DNA of 64,000 nt from [Zimmermannella] alba NBRC 15616 (GTDB lineage Bacteria > Actinomycetota > Actinomycetes > Actinomycetales > Microbacteriaceae), in the NCBI RefSeq assembly GCF_001570905.1, contig NZ_BCSO01000006.1, forward strand, positions 1-64,000, given 5' to 3'. The notes beneath the pieces are model-generated. The model saw only the letters and a program-made list of their open reading frames with translations, was not told the origin of the DNA and searched no databases. This document shows positions 27,801 to 34,589 of the stretch, one piece after another (position 1 is the stretch's first letter; every line of letters starts with the position of its first letter). A program made the translations under genes and the position numbers.

Positions 27801-28087
27801 GCACGTTCACGGCATCGATTGCAGAACCGGTTCCGCAATACCTCGAGATCGACGGTGGGCCGGTGACGGTCACCGCGGCCACAGCAAGTGGTACGGTCAG
27901 CGATCAAGATTCCTTCAGCGCTGTGCGTCCCATCGTGGGTTTCCTGCCCATGACCGGCATGCAGACGCTTGTGCTCATCCTGCTGTTCGGCCTTGCGGTC
28001 GTCGCCTATGGGCTCTGGCGGAAACGTCGGTCCAGCCGCGATGAGTCGCGTGAAGTCGCGCCGATTAATGAGCTGGTGCACGGCTAA
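21797..28087 (+). CDS. Giant multi-module surface adhesin, probable pilus tip protein
   Basis: 2096 residues. A signal/membrane segment (about 12-34) leads into a roughly 440-residue N-terminal region of unknown fold. About ten beta-sandwich modules follow at residues near 476, 620, 771, 913, 1044, 1175, 1305, 1461, 1608 and 1781, each opening with a V-x-K-x-hydrophobic strand and each with a cysteine pair. They resemble DUF5979-type repeats. Next come a DUF11-like domain (about 1910-2040), LPMTG (2050-2054), a membrane helix and a basic tail. No von Willebrand MIDAS motif was seen. The GTG overlaps the previous stop; an ATG nine bases on with AGGAAG upstream is the alternative start. The 5' third is AT-richer than its neighbours. 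Confidence 0.9.
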   Translation: MTKMGNEYLMPLRKILVLVLSIVIIAAGATVLLPPARKAAAASISDMGDCEFRTSSTNSVSYNVSRQLCFLDLTGIDPNITGSQPVTKRVGAYTLKFTWNTIRARATGDPVYLESRATYSTRAAFGNVNNDGAMFPGGSGRPIVHQKGSPWTVADDSFVRFQISNISITDTQTGEPVNNYAFNVIDAEETSIGEGISIDNGDSSYASLPIKYLTPPENGQACSIRAAAGSEVTGRSVLEPRPALDRDFVCENDRTNPGSFVATLNNPKQFTVTTWTDAEQAFALSLTLGRAGGELKGDTLALNGGTSGPSAYEQLVYGAETGFDLKVWNTVSTESSPFVYVPRSGADKSIGPQDGSTVGYFRVPGVAADGSPTGAGTLYYQSTGDNVPGGNRSLVFLRYKPKWTCSVSVGQKDQKVVDLPPANPTSTFKAVSDISGSAVTFLTRNDTAKGTSTVEVTNPDNLPISCRVNWVSNYEASTLDVTKLVSGTASGFPEVQNRSYVLNYSCTLAGYSKAYPSLPLSGSIPIERNATERMVSLPQGASCTFSESFPPTADPNNPGLTTTQPALPGKTLTLTWGDNATGTGTYDSFDGSNTLPNSSVTLGAQTKVSATNRFDYRGGTVDFSKTITGEPVRELANTTRTYNFAWGCKDTDRSGTFSMTVTYAADGTASGTGPTLTDVPVARDCWVRATSNLTDKESARVESLPRTMTTSGDAADASADQAAESDPNTYHFRLKDYKEPSGENSNLITSPNASRMSVHLVHPYRYKTEELRVQKTLTGTGAEGARREIGLAATPFTVNYRCTYGIDRVKEGTVHIGLDPTQPGVVPSVPLGASCSVWETTASAPKGTNVQFVERDSSGKPVTTVESADPNDATTKLDNAAAQSTPVHTMHEASNDNSNLIKITNRYDQRLGTVSLTKLVDRGGIVGTLPTTYDFSFTCGVRTVQNADGSYVGVPIAGTVTAREGTSLALRATEGDAASLQLLNDGDNGELRVPFGNDCEITERTPAKLPPGVSLVSDRSVVEVVDAASNSVTVTNTFAAAGAGLTLDQQFLGNSKLAPATGANYQLTCENGFTQAITLTPTTPRTTISAASTPSGTACRLVETARDAGVRTINGVTFPIDRTSSASLPADGSHPGIDVSLPETNGAPQTIDVSFTVGDSSVLTLSHDYRYEFAPVSAEKVVAFDAATQQWISETRKQTKRDRSFTLTLTCVRPTGEVSASEITLSASETSLAGELASLGDEAVGSSCTAAELASTTAAGVKLTTEASYNGSPDADPATPSQAVAFTVGASNTMTLTNTYSRDLINVELNKIARFPHNVDSSIRSLYGAALNEYLHDHTFTLDCRDPEAANAPLGSPLTGAIKGEGSYSFTGVPSGLNCHISGDGFTQLDLADSTSGRALESHFTTSKVEWIVDDNAATEHVDTNLGDGITDSPYWLVPSNDSATHQIDVVNNYEFVMQDVVRSKQVIATQAGLNLLDQTQPTFSFTFRCSGVGYGDWAGINDPSIPNPLSYRSFTDAPVTTGTPASGETERFVRTYTSPSVQVPAGALCEGTELDPTGTPPELQHTAKWLDVAGNQHDGTTMRARIADGYGHGTNNLTFINEYTRRMVPVQLSMLHAGFWADADARGYTLRVTCTDPSATTAETTVPLTSAIVDSSVAQASAPQRGTLVSLPAGADCSLSVADSSALAPRSDLEMLRGSRTPFVSFGLWTGEGTAYPPNGAEASNPRLAPAENLPYSSSVTDAMKDYTFAFSVPANANVGAGRTAALTVAAEAVHPQAYADITLTKNVAGDIGRSGEFRFESSCLHGGSVTVRPGESFTLPRVPVTNRCTLTETDDGVAGSEAQLSVTSHGEHIKFDAARDLENAPSALTGQAGEHSVTFEVRPVTDPADPGTSGSRWAMDLLNTFPAIDIEKTIAGPTTLVPPDNAVLDQNATSFEVTYAIRNNGGVGASKLTLSDPSLAGRTLTRGNQSYTVPSDGTIDPGFCGFDAAGTIAPDATLSCTFTASIAEPVPQYLEIDGGPVTVTAATASGTVSDQDSFSAVRPIVGFLPMTGMQTLVLILLFGLAVVAYGLWRKRRSSRDESREVAPINELVHG

Positions 28088-29005
28088 GTGCCCTGGCAAC
28101 GTCAGGTGATGCCGTGGGCACGGAGGGGGCGGGGAAGAAGCCGAGGTGAACGGCGCCAGTCAGGCACCTTGTGGGTCGCGCTCGGCATCCTCATCCTGCT
28201 GACGCCTATTGTGCTGACCCTCATCAATGACTACCAGCTCAACGCGATTGCGGAGCAGTACAGTGAATCCGTAGAACACATCGAGCCCTCAAATCGAATC
28301 CGGGAGTACCTGGCCGAAGCTCAGGCGTACAATGAGCGTTTGGCGGCGACTGGCCATCATGCGATGCCGCCCAACGACCAGTCACCTGGATTTGACGACT
28401 ACATGGGCACGCTAGACGCGCCGGAAACGAATGGCGTCATGGCCCGTGTGCGGATCCCAGACATCGAACTCGACCTTCCCATTTACCACACGACCAATCC
28501 CGAGGTGCTCTACCACGGTGTTGGGCACATGTTTGGCAGTGACCTCCCGGTCGGTGGGCAGGCACGAACATCGGTGATCTCGGCTCACACGGGCATGATG
28601 AGTGCCTCCATGTTCGACCAGATTGTGGCGCTCGGGAACGGCAGCGACATCTACATCGACGTGATGGGGGAGAAGCTCCGCTACCGCGTCACGGGGCGGC
28701 AGGTCGTTGGGCCGCAGGATGTGTCAGCCATCACCTACGAGGCCGACAAGGACAAGCTGATTCTCATCACGTGTACGCCGTACGGGATCAACACAGACCG
28801 ACTCCTCATTGAAGCGGAGCGTGCGCCTTTGCAGGAGCCGCTCGTGCTCGACGGCGCCTGGCATCCTGTGCTGAGCTGGTGGATGATCCTCGACCTCTTG
28901 CTCATTCTCGCGATCATCGTATACCTCCTTGCGAGCCGCCGGAAGCGGCGTCGCGACGAGGAAGATGACAACGCTTCGTGCGTCCCCGACAGGGTTGTGC
29001 CTTAA
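28088..29005 (+). CDS. Second class C-like sortase, lid motif not visible
   Basis: 305 residues with the class C layout: a basic N terminus, a membrane helix (about 27-47), the sortase beta-barrel with H167 (VISAHTGMM), C229 (LILITCTPYG) and R238, and a C-terminal helix (about 258-283) plus basic tail. The region where class C enzymes carry DP(F/W/Y)G (about 90-105) reads MPPNDQSPGF and lacks that motif. It begins at a GTG right after the adhesin stop (TAAGTG). It may be specific for the adhesin or for the LPDIL pilin, or anchor the finished pilus; this is unknown. It converges on nrdG, overlapping it by three bases. Confidence 0.92.
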   Translation: MPWQRQVMPWARRGRGRSRGERRQSGTLWVALGILILLTPIVLTLINDYQLNAIAEQYSESVEHIEPSNRIREYLAEAQAYNERLAATGHHAMPPNDQSPGFDDYMGTLDAPETNGVMARVRIPDIELDLPIYHTTNPEVLYHGVGHMFGSDLPVGGQARTSVISAHTGMMSASMFDQIVALGNGSDIYIDVMGEKLRYRVTGRQVVGPQDVSAITYEADKDKLILITCTPYGINTDRLLIEAERAPLQEPLVLDGAWHPVLSWWMILDLLLILAIIVYLLASRRKRRRDEEDDNASCVPDRVVP

Positions 29006-29532
29006 CCGCTGCCAAAAGGCACCGCCTCGTGCGCGTTCAGCGTCGCCGGCATATCAATGAGACGCTGATTCGTACTGCCTCGCCACGGGATCTCGAGAGA
29101 GCGTCGTGCAATCTGGAACGGGCCGTCGACGAGCACATCGACTTCGTGAAGGAGCTCAGCGAGGGCTGAGGAGTGCTGTGCCTCACGAAGCAGTGCCTCG
29201 ACGCGGAACCCCGAATAGCACCACACATTCAGGCCACGCTCGTGGGCAAAGCGCGCCAGCTGGGCACACGCCGCAGGCTGCCGACTCGGCTCACCACCCG
29301 AGAGTGTCAGACCCGTAATCACTGGGTTTGCGGCGATCTCGCGCATGAGCGCGTGCGTTGACGAGCAGCGACCGCCCGCAGCATCCCAGGTCGAGGGGTT
29401 GTGACATCCCACGCACTTCAATGGGCACCCCTGGACGAACACGGTGGTGCGCAATCCCGGGCCGTCCACGATCGAATCGTGGACGATGCCCGCGATGCGG
29501 ATGGGGAGATCAGGGCCAGGGAATTCGCTCAT
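29002..29532 (-). CDS. nrdG: Anaerobic ribonucleotide reductase activating protein
   Basis: A radical-SAM activase that uses S-adenosylmethionine and a 4Fe-4S cluster to make the glycyl radical on NrdD. The cluster motif is C36-x3-C40-x2-C43 (GCPLKCVGCHNPSTWD), followed by TLSGGEPSRQ. 176 residues is normal. The start overlaps the nrdD stop (ATGA), so it is coupled. The gene ends against the sortase gene on the other strand. Confidence 0.95.
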   Translation of the reverse strand: MSEFPGPDLPIRIAGIVHDSIVDGPGLRTTVFVQGCPLKCVGCHNPSTWDAAGGRCSSTHALMREIAANPVITGLTLSGGEPSRQPAACAQLARFAHERGLNVWCYSGFRVEALLREAQHSSALAELLHEVDVLVDGPFQIARRSLEIPWRGSTNQRLIDMPATLNAHEAVPFGSG

Positions 29533-31559
29533 GACCGAGACACGGAGTGACGGACACGGTCGCGCTCTTCGGCACGCTTCGCGTCGTTGAAGCGTTCGAG
29601 CGTACCGACGAGGTAGCCGGTGATGCGGCGAATCCGGTCAAAGGGCTGCCCGTCGATCTCACGGCGACCGCAGCGAGGGCATTCATCACCGATCGTGCCG
29701 GTGAAGCCGCACATCGGGTCGCGGTCGACCGGGTGGTTGATGGCCCCGTATCCGATGCCTGCGTCGTGCATGAGACGGACGACGGTCTCGAACGCCTCCG
29801 GGTTGCGCTCAGCAGCGCCATCCAGCTCGATGTACGAGATGTGGCCGCCATTCGTGAGCGCGTGGAAGGGTGCTTCACGGGCGATCTTCTCGTAGGCGGT
29901 GATGGGGAAACCGACTGGGATATGGAAGGAGTTGGTGTAGTAGTCCTTGTCGGTCACGCCCGGGATGACGCCGAAGCGCTCGCGGTCCATGCGCAGGAAT
30001 CGGCCCGACAGGCCCTCCGCAGGGGTGGCGATGAGCGAGAAGTTGAGGCCATGAGCCGCGCTCGTCTCATCCATGCGGGCACGCATGTGGCGCACGATGC
30101 GCTCGCCGAGCTCTTGCGCCTCGTGGGACTCGCCGTGGTGCTCACCGGCCAGCGCGGTGAGCGTTTCCGCGAGACCGATGAAGCCGAGGGCGAGGGTGCC
30201 GTGGCGCAGCAGCTCGCCGATCCGGTCATCCGGGCCGATCGTGTCGGAGTCGATCCACACGCCCTGTCCCATCAGGAAGGGGAAATTGCGGGCACGCTTC
30301 GCGGACTGGAGGGCGAGGCGGGCGAGGAGCTGCTCGATGACGAGATCGATGTGCTCGTCGAGGCAGGCGAAGAATGCATCAAGGTCGCCGTTGCTCGTGA
30401 GCGCGATGCGGGGGAGGTTCACCGAGGTGAAGGAGAGGTTGCCGCGGCCGTGCGTGATCGCTCGCTCTGGGTCTGCCGCGTTCGCCATGACGCGCGTGCG
30501 GCAGCCCATGTAGGCAACCTCGGTCTCCGGGCGGCCAGGGACGAAGTACTCCTTGTTGAAGGGAGCATCGAGGAACGAGAAGTTCGGGAAGAGTCGCTTT
30601 GCGCTCACGCGGCAGGCGAGCTGGAAGAGGTGGTAGTTCGGTTCGCCCTCACGGAAGTTCACGCCCTCTTGGACACGGAAGATCTGGATGGGGAAGATCG
30701 CGGTCTCACCTCGGCCAAGGCCCGCTTCCGTGGCGAGCAGGAGCTGCTCGATGACGAGCTGGCCCTCGGGGCTTGTATCGGTGCCGTAGTTGATGGACGA
30801 GAACGGCGTCTGGGCGCCGGCCCGCGAGTTCATCGTGTTGAGGTTGTGGAGGAGTGCCTCCATCGCCTGGTAGCAGGCGCGCGTCGTCGCGGCCAGGGCG
30901 CGTTCACGTGCGTGCTCCTGAGCCTTGGCGAGAGCTTGCCGGGCAAGGCTCGGGCAGGCCGCGAGGATGCGCTCCCGCTCGCGCAGGATCTCTTCATCGC
31001 TGGCGGACATGTGGTCGGCGAGGGGGAGGTCTGCGAGCGGAGCGGCTTCTGCAACCGGTGCCAGAAGCTCGAGCGCATCCTGCAAGCGCGTCCGATATTC
31101 GCGTGCGAAGGTCTTCGCAACGCCCGGGGCCATGTCTCGGTCGAAATTCGGCACGGCCTGGCCACCGTGCTGGTCGTTCTGGTTCGACTGAATCGCGATG
31201 CACGCGAGCGAGGCGTAGGCGCCGATCGATTGCGGCTCGCGAAGAACACCGTGGCCAGTGGAGAAGCCGCCCTCGAAGAGCTTCGACAGGCTGATCTGGC
31301 AGCAGGTCATCGTGAGCGTGAGGAAGTCAAGGTCGTGGATGTGGATGTCGCCGCGACGGTGCGCTGCCGCGTGGCGCGGGTCCAGAACGTGCTGGAGGTT
31401 GAAGTGCTTGGCAGACTCCGTGCCGAATCGCAGCATCGCCCCCATCGCGGTGTGGGCGTCAACGTTCGCGTTTTCTCGTTGCGCGTCGCTCAGGCGGTCG
31501 CTGTAGGTGATGTCGGTGAAGACCTGGGTGAGGTCGTCTCCAAGCGTCGTGTGTGGCAT
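29529..31559 (-). CDS. nrdD: Anaerobic (class III) ribonucleoside-triphosphate reductase
   Basis: Reduces ribonucleotides to deoxyribonucleotides without oxygen via a glycyl radical. 676 residues. The C terminus has the zinc-binding cysteines (MCGFTGTIGDECPRCGR) and the glycyl-radical loop RITGYLVGT, both intact. The start at 31559 has AGGAG upstream; a longer open frame of 58 further residues is Pro/Ser-rich leader and is rejected. It is expressed with nrdG from a promoter carrying two NrdR-like boxes about 170 bases upstream. Confidence 0.95.
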   Translation of the reverse strand: MPHTTLGDDLTQVFTDITYSDRLSDAQRENANVDAHTAMGAMLRFGTESAKHFNLQHVLDPRHAAAHRRGDIHIHDLDFLTLTMTCCQISLSKLFEGGFSTGHGVLREPQSIGAYASLACIAIQSNQNDQHGGQAVPNFDRDMAPGVAKTFAREYRTRLQDALELLAPVAEAAPLADLPLADHMSASDEEILRERERILAACPSLARQALAKAQEHARERALAATTRACYQAMEALLHNLNTMNSRAGAQTPFSSINYGTDTSPEGQLVIEQLLLATEAGLGRGETAIFPIQIFRVQEGVNFREGEPNYHLFQLACRVSAKRLFPNFSFLDAPFNKEYFVPGRPETEVAYMGCRTRVMANAADPERAITHGRGNLSFTSVNLPRIALTSNGDLDAFFACLDEHIDLVIEQLLARLALQSAKRARNFPFLMGQGVWIDSDTIGPDDRIGELLRHGTLALGFIGLAETLTALAGEHHGESHEAQELGERIVRHMRARMDETSAAHGLNFSLIATPAEGLSGRFLRMDRERFGVIPGVTDKDYYTNSFHIPVGFPITAYEKIAREAPFHALTNGGHISYIELDGAAERNPEAFETVVRLMHDAGIGYGAINHPVDRDPMCGFTGTIGDECPRCGRREIDGQPFDRIRRITGYLVGTLERFNDAKRAEERDRVRHSVSRS

Positions 31560-31725
31560 GACTTCTCCTGGCTCGTGACCCGCGGGAGTCGCGGGCGACT
31601 TGGAAGGTGTGCGGTCTGGCGTCGACGGCAGGCGACCGGAAGCGGTCGGGTGCGACGTTGGCGTGCAGGCCATTCCGGCGGACGCGACGTGATCGCGTGG
31701 CGGAACCCCATGCAGGGACCGCGAC
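31560..31725 (-). other. nrdD 5' leader region without a gene
   Basis: About 165 bases lie between the NrdR-like boxes and the nrdD start. A GC hairpin (CCCGCG/CGCGGG at 31579-31595) is placed just ahead of the ribosome site. No cobalamin-box or other riboswitch core was recognised. The rest of the gap up to tRNA-Pro (31778-31944) shows nothing further. Confidence 0.5.
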
Positions 31726-31776
31726 AACCACAAGATCTAGTGGTTGGAGCGTGGTCGATGCACTAGATACGGTAGG
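31726..31776 (-). promoter_or_regulatory. Tandem NrdR-like boxes upstream of nrdDG
   Basis: The first site, AACCACAAGATCTAGTGGTT at 31726-31745, is a near-perfect palindrome matching the NrdR-box pattern (ACAnnATnTnGTG type). A second, weaker site (GCACTAGATACGGTA) has its CACTAGAT exactly 32 bases from the CACAAGAT of the first. NrdR, the dATP/ATP-sensing repressor of ribonucleotide reductase genes, binds paired boxes about three helical turns apart. The nrdR gene is not in this window. Confidence 0.75.
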
Positions 31777-31944
31777 GCTTTGTCATCCGAAGTGGCGTTC
31801 ATCTCGCAGGGTGTGTCGAGCGTGTCGCGCGGATGTGAGGTGAACGTTTCGTGACGGGCCGGGGAGGGGCCGGCCGTCCCTTGCTCGGTCGTGGCGGGAA
31901 TTGCAGCCGCGAGCGGCTAAGCTAGACGGCGCTGCATGCAGCAC

Positions 31945-32018
31945 CGGGACATAGCTCAGTTTGGTAGAGCACCCGCTTTGGGAGCGGGGGGTCGCAGGTT
32001 CAAATCCTGTTGTCCCGA
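31945..32018 (+). tRNA. tRNA-Pro (anticodon TGG)
   Basis: A complete cloverleaf: acceptor CGGGACA/TGTCCCG, D arm with AGCTCAGTTTGGTAGAGC, anticodon stem CCCGC/GCGGG with loop TTTGGGA (anticodon TGG), and T arm CAGGTTCAAATCCTG. The discriminator is A; CC follows, so CCA is only partly encoded. Confidence 0.96.
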
Positions 32019-32063
32019 CCGTAGGAGACCACGAGCCCAGTCCAACCTGAATCAGGAACCGAC

Positions 32064-32597
32064 ATGACCCAGCCTCCGCAGTATCAGCCCATGTACGACG
32101 GGCAGGGGCCCACATGCGGTGCCCAGCAGCCTGGCTACGCACCGCAGCAGCTCGGTTATGGTGCACCTGCCGGTGAGAACGGCAAGTCCGCCTGGATGGT
32201 GAGCCTTTTCGCGTTCATTCCGTTCCTCGGCTTCATCCTGTGGCCGATCTTCGCGATCATGCAGAAGTCGAAGCTTGCTGCGCGCGGTGGCGCTCCCGCG
32301 GCCCACGGTCGTGGCGGCGCGAACTTCGCGCTCACCTGCATTGCGGCCTTCGTCATCCCTCTGGCTCTTGGCATCATCACGATGGTCATCACGGGTGTCG
32401 TGCTCGGCCAGTCGAACATTCGCTTCGACGATGCGCCCGTCTCGTTCGTCATCGCGATGGGATCGATGATCGTCTGGGCGATCGCCATGTTCGTCCTTGG
32501 CATCACCTACTGGGTTAACCTCTTCGTTGGCATGAGCAAGGCCGACAGGGGAGAGCCGTTCGAGGGCTACCTCGTGCTGCGCTTCTTCAAGGGCTAG
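32064..32597 (+). CDS. Small DUF4190-like membrane protein
   Basis: 177 residues: a cytoplasmic Gln/Pro/Tyr-rich N terminus (about 1-35) followed by three or four hydrophobic segments (about 44-62, 86-112, 128-152). This pattern is common in actinobacterial DUF4190/DUF4870 proteins, which are thought to be small integral membrane proteins of unknown function. It lies between two tRNA genes and is probably expressed from its own promoter. The family assignment is by layout only. Confidence 0.8.
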   Translation: MTQPPQYQPMYDGQGPTCGAQQPGYAPQQLGYGAPAGENGKSAWMVSLFAFIPFLGFILWPIFAIMQKSKLAARGGAPAAHGRGGANFALTCIAAFVIPLALGIITMVITGVVLGQSNIRFDDAPVSFVIAMGSMIVWAIAMFVLGITYWVNLFVGMSKADRGEPFEGYLVLRFFKG

Positions 32598-32661
32598 ACC
32601 GAAACTGGCGAGTGCGCACCCTCCGGGGTACACTTGCTTGGCTCGCCTCGTCGCGAGCAAT

Positions 32662-32732
32662 GGGGATGTAGCTCAATGGTAGAGCCCCAGTCTTCCAAAC
32701 TGGTCACGCGGGTTCGATTCCCGTCATCCCCT
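32662..32732 (+). tRNA. tRNA-Gly (anticodon TCC)
   Basis: Acceptor GGGGATG/CATCCCC, D arm TAGCTCAATGGTAGAGC, anticodon stem CCAGT/ACTGG with loop CTTCCAA (anticodon TCC), T arm CGGGTTCGATTCCCG, discriminator T. CCA is not encoded. A terminator follows 13 bases later. Confidence 0.96.
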
Positions 32733-32745
32733 CACTGAGCAGCCA

Positions 32746-32775
32746 CCCCGGCACCCGCGCTCGCGGATGCCGGGG
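32746..32775 (+). terminator. Terminator after tRNA-Gly
   Basis: CCCCGGCA pairs with TGCCGGGG, with an inner CCGCG/CGCGG stem, and a T-rich run (TTCGTTGTTG) follows. It is one of the few U-rich intrinsic terminators in the window and ends the tRNA transcript ahead of tig. Confidence 0.8.
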
Positions 32776-32912
32776 TTCGTTGTTGCGTGCCACCCGCCGG
32801 GCAGAGCGCGTAGACTTGCCTAGATTCTGCCCAGTTCGGCTGGGCATGATGCACTGTGCACGCGCAGCCTGCGTGGTGCGCGGCCCAATCCCGCAATCAG
32901 GAGAACCAACAC

Positions 32913-34445
32913 GTGAAGACTTCGGTCGAACAGCTCAGCCCGACGCGCGTCAAGCTCACCATCACCGTGGAGCCCGCCGAGCTCAAGCCCTACATGGACG
33001 CTGCCTACAAGGAGATCGCGAACCAGATCCAGGTTCCCGGCTTCCGCCGCGGCAAGATTCCGGCCCCGATCATCGACCAGCGTGTCGGCCGTGAGGCAGT
33101 CATCGAGCAGGCCATCAGCGAGGGCATCGACACCTTCTACCAGCAGGCCATCCGCGAACAAGAGCTCCAGATGCTCGGTCGCCCGACCGCTGACGTCACC
33201 GAGCGCCCCGACGCCAAGACCATGAAGGGCAACGCCGTCATCGTCATCGAGTCGGACGTCCGCCCGACGATCGAGCTGCCGAAGTACGACGGCATGAAGA
33301 TCAAGGTCGACGAGGCCAAGGTTGAGGCTGCTGACGTTGACGCCGAGCTCGACGAGCTCCGCGGCCGTTTCGGCACGCTCAAGACGGTTGACCGCCCGAT
33401 CGCTGAGGGCGACTTCGTGACCCTCGACCTCAAGGCCACCGTTGATGGCGAGGTCGTTGACGAGGCAAACGGCATCTCGTACGAGCTCGGCTCGGGTCAG
33501 CTCCTCGAGGGCATCGACGACGCCATCCTCACCCTCACCGCTGACGAAGAGACGACGTTCCGCTCGACCCTCCTCGGTGGTGAGCACGAGGGCGCCGAGG
33601 CCGAGATCGCCGTCAAGATCGGTGCCGTCAAGGAGCGCGAGCTTCCCGAGGCCGACGACGACTTCGCCCAGATGGCGTCGGAGTTTGACACGATCGCTGA
33701 GCTCCGCGAGGACCTCGAGAAGCAGGCACTCCGCAAGAAGACCTTCGCTCAGGTTGAGCAGGCTCGCGAGCTCGCGCTCGAGCAGCTCCTCGATAAGGTT
33801 GAGATCCCGATTCCGGCCGGCCTCATCGATGACGAGGTCGCCGAGCACCTCGAGCACGAGGGCAAGGCTGGTGACGACGAGCACGGCGTTGAGGTTCGCA
33901 AGAACGCCGAGCAGTCGTTCCGCCAGCAGATCCTCCTCGACGAGATCATCAAGGCTGAGAACGTCCAGGTTGAGCAGGACGAGCTCACCCAGTTCCTCCT
34001 CCAGTCGGCCGCACAGTACGGCATGGCTCCGCAGGAGTTCGTGGACATCCTCCAGCAGACGAACCAGCTCCCGGCGATGGTCGGCGAGGTTGCCCGCTCG
34101 AAGGCCATCCTCCACGTCCTCGACAAGGCTGAGATCGTCGACGAGGCTGACAAGGCTGTCGATATCTCGGAGTTCACCGCGTCGATCAAGAAGCAGGACG
34201 ACGCTGAGGATTCGGACCACGAGGCTGCCAAGGACGAGAAGCCGGCTAAGAAGCCTGCCGCCAGGAAGACGACCGCGAAGAAGACCGCAGCCAAGGACGC
34301 TGAGGCTTCGGACGACACTGAGGCTGCCGCTGAGGAGAAGAAGCCTGCCGCGAAGAAGACGACGCGCAAGCCGGCCGCCAAGGAGACGGTTGCCAAGGCT
34401 GACGACGCGAAGGCTGACGACGCGAAGGCCGCTGACGCCGAGTAG
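32913..34445 (+). CDS. tig: Trigger factor chaperone with a long Lys/Ala/Asp tail
   Basis: A ribosome-associated peptidyl-prolyl isomerase and chaperone for nascent chains. The ribosome-binding signature FRRGKIPAPIIDQRVGREAV is near residue 40, then the FKBP domain (GDFVTLDLKATVDG onward), then the helical C-terminal domain. 510 residues is long for the family (about 430-460). Residues from about 426 on form a low-complexity tail with repeated KKPAA, KKTAA and KADDA blocks, histone-H1-like in composition. The start is GTG with AGGAGA eight bases upstream. It precedes the clpP1-clpP2-clpX genes as in most bacteria. Confidence 0.95.
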   Translation: MKTSVEQLSPTRVKLTITVEPAELKPYMDAAYKEIANQIQVPGFRRGKIPAPIIDQRVGREAVIEQAISEGIDTFYQQAIREQELQMLGRPTADVTERPDAKTMKGNAVIVIESDVRPTIELPKYDGMKIKVDEAKVEAADVDAELDELRGRFGTLKTVDRPIAEGDFVTLDLKATVDGEVVDEANGISYELGSGQLLEGIDDAILTLTADEETTFRSTLLGGEHEGAEAEIAVKIGAVKERELPEADDDFAQMASEFDTIAELREDLEKQALRKKTFAQVEQARELALEQLLDKVEIPIPAGLIDDEVAEHLEHEGKAGDDEHGVEVRKNAEQSFRQQILLDEIIKAENVQVEQDELTQFLLQSAAQYGMAPQEFVDILQQTNQLPAMVGEVARSKAILHVLDKAEIVDEADKAVDISEFTASIKKQDDAEDSDHEAAKDEKPAKKPAARKTTAKKTAAKDAEASDDTEAAAEEKKPAAKKTTRKPAAKETVAKADDAKADDAKAADAE

Positions 34446-34460
34446 TCATTCCACGCACAC

Positions 34461-34494
34461 GGTGGGCCCGCTGCACAACTGCAGCGGGCCCACC
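34461..34494 (+). terminator. Terminator after tig
   Basis: A perfect 15-bp stem GGTGGGCCCGCTGCA with its complement and a CAAC loop, 15 bases after the tig stop. Confidence 0.85.
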
Positions 34495-34589
34495 GCTGGT
34501 TGTGGACGTGCATCCGGCGAGCACGGACTCCTGAGAGCCACATGGAGCCTTGTCTCGTAACGTCGAAGGACCGACGGAAGGAACGCGCA

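Noticed and set aside
21797-28087. CRISPR-like or tandem DNA repeats in the adhesin gene
   Set aside because: The repetition is at protein-domain level only; the modules are too diverged in DNA to form direct repeats, and no CRISPR array was seen anywhere in the window.
31560-31725. Possible cobalamin riboswitch in the nrdD leader
   Set aside because: No B12-box core or conserved junctions could be identified; only a simple GC hairpin is visible.
29547-31766. 739-codon plus-strand open frame opposite nrdD
   Set aside because: Long antisense frames are a normal effect of GC-rich third positions; nrdD on the minus strand has intact family motifs.
32820-34220. 466-codon Leu/Asp-rich frame opposite tig
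   Set aside because: Mirror of the Glu/Lys/Ala codons of trigger factor; no domain and no ribosome site.
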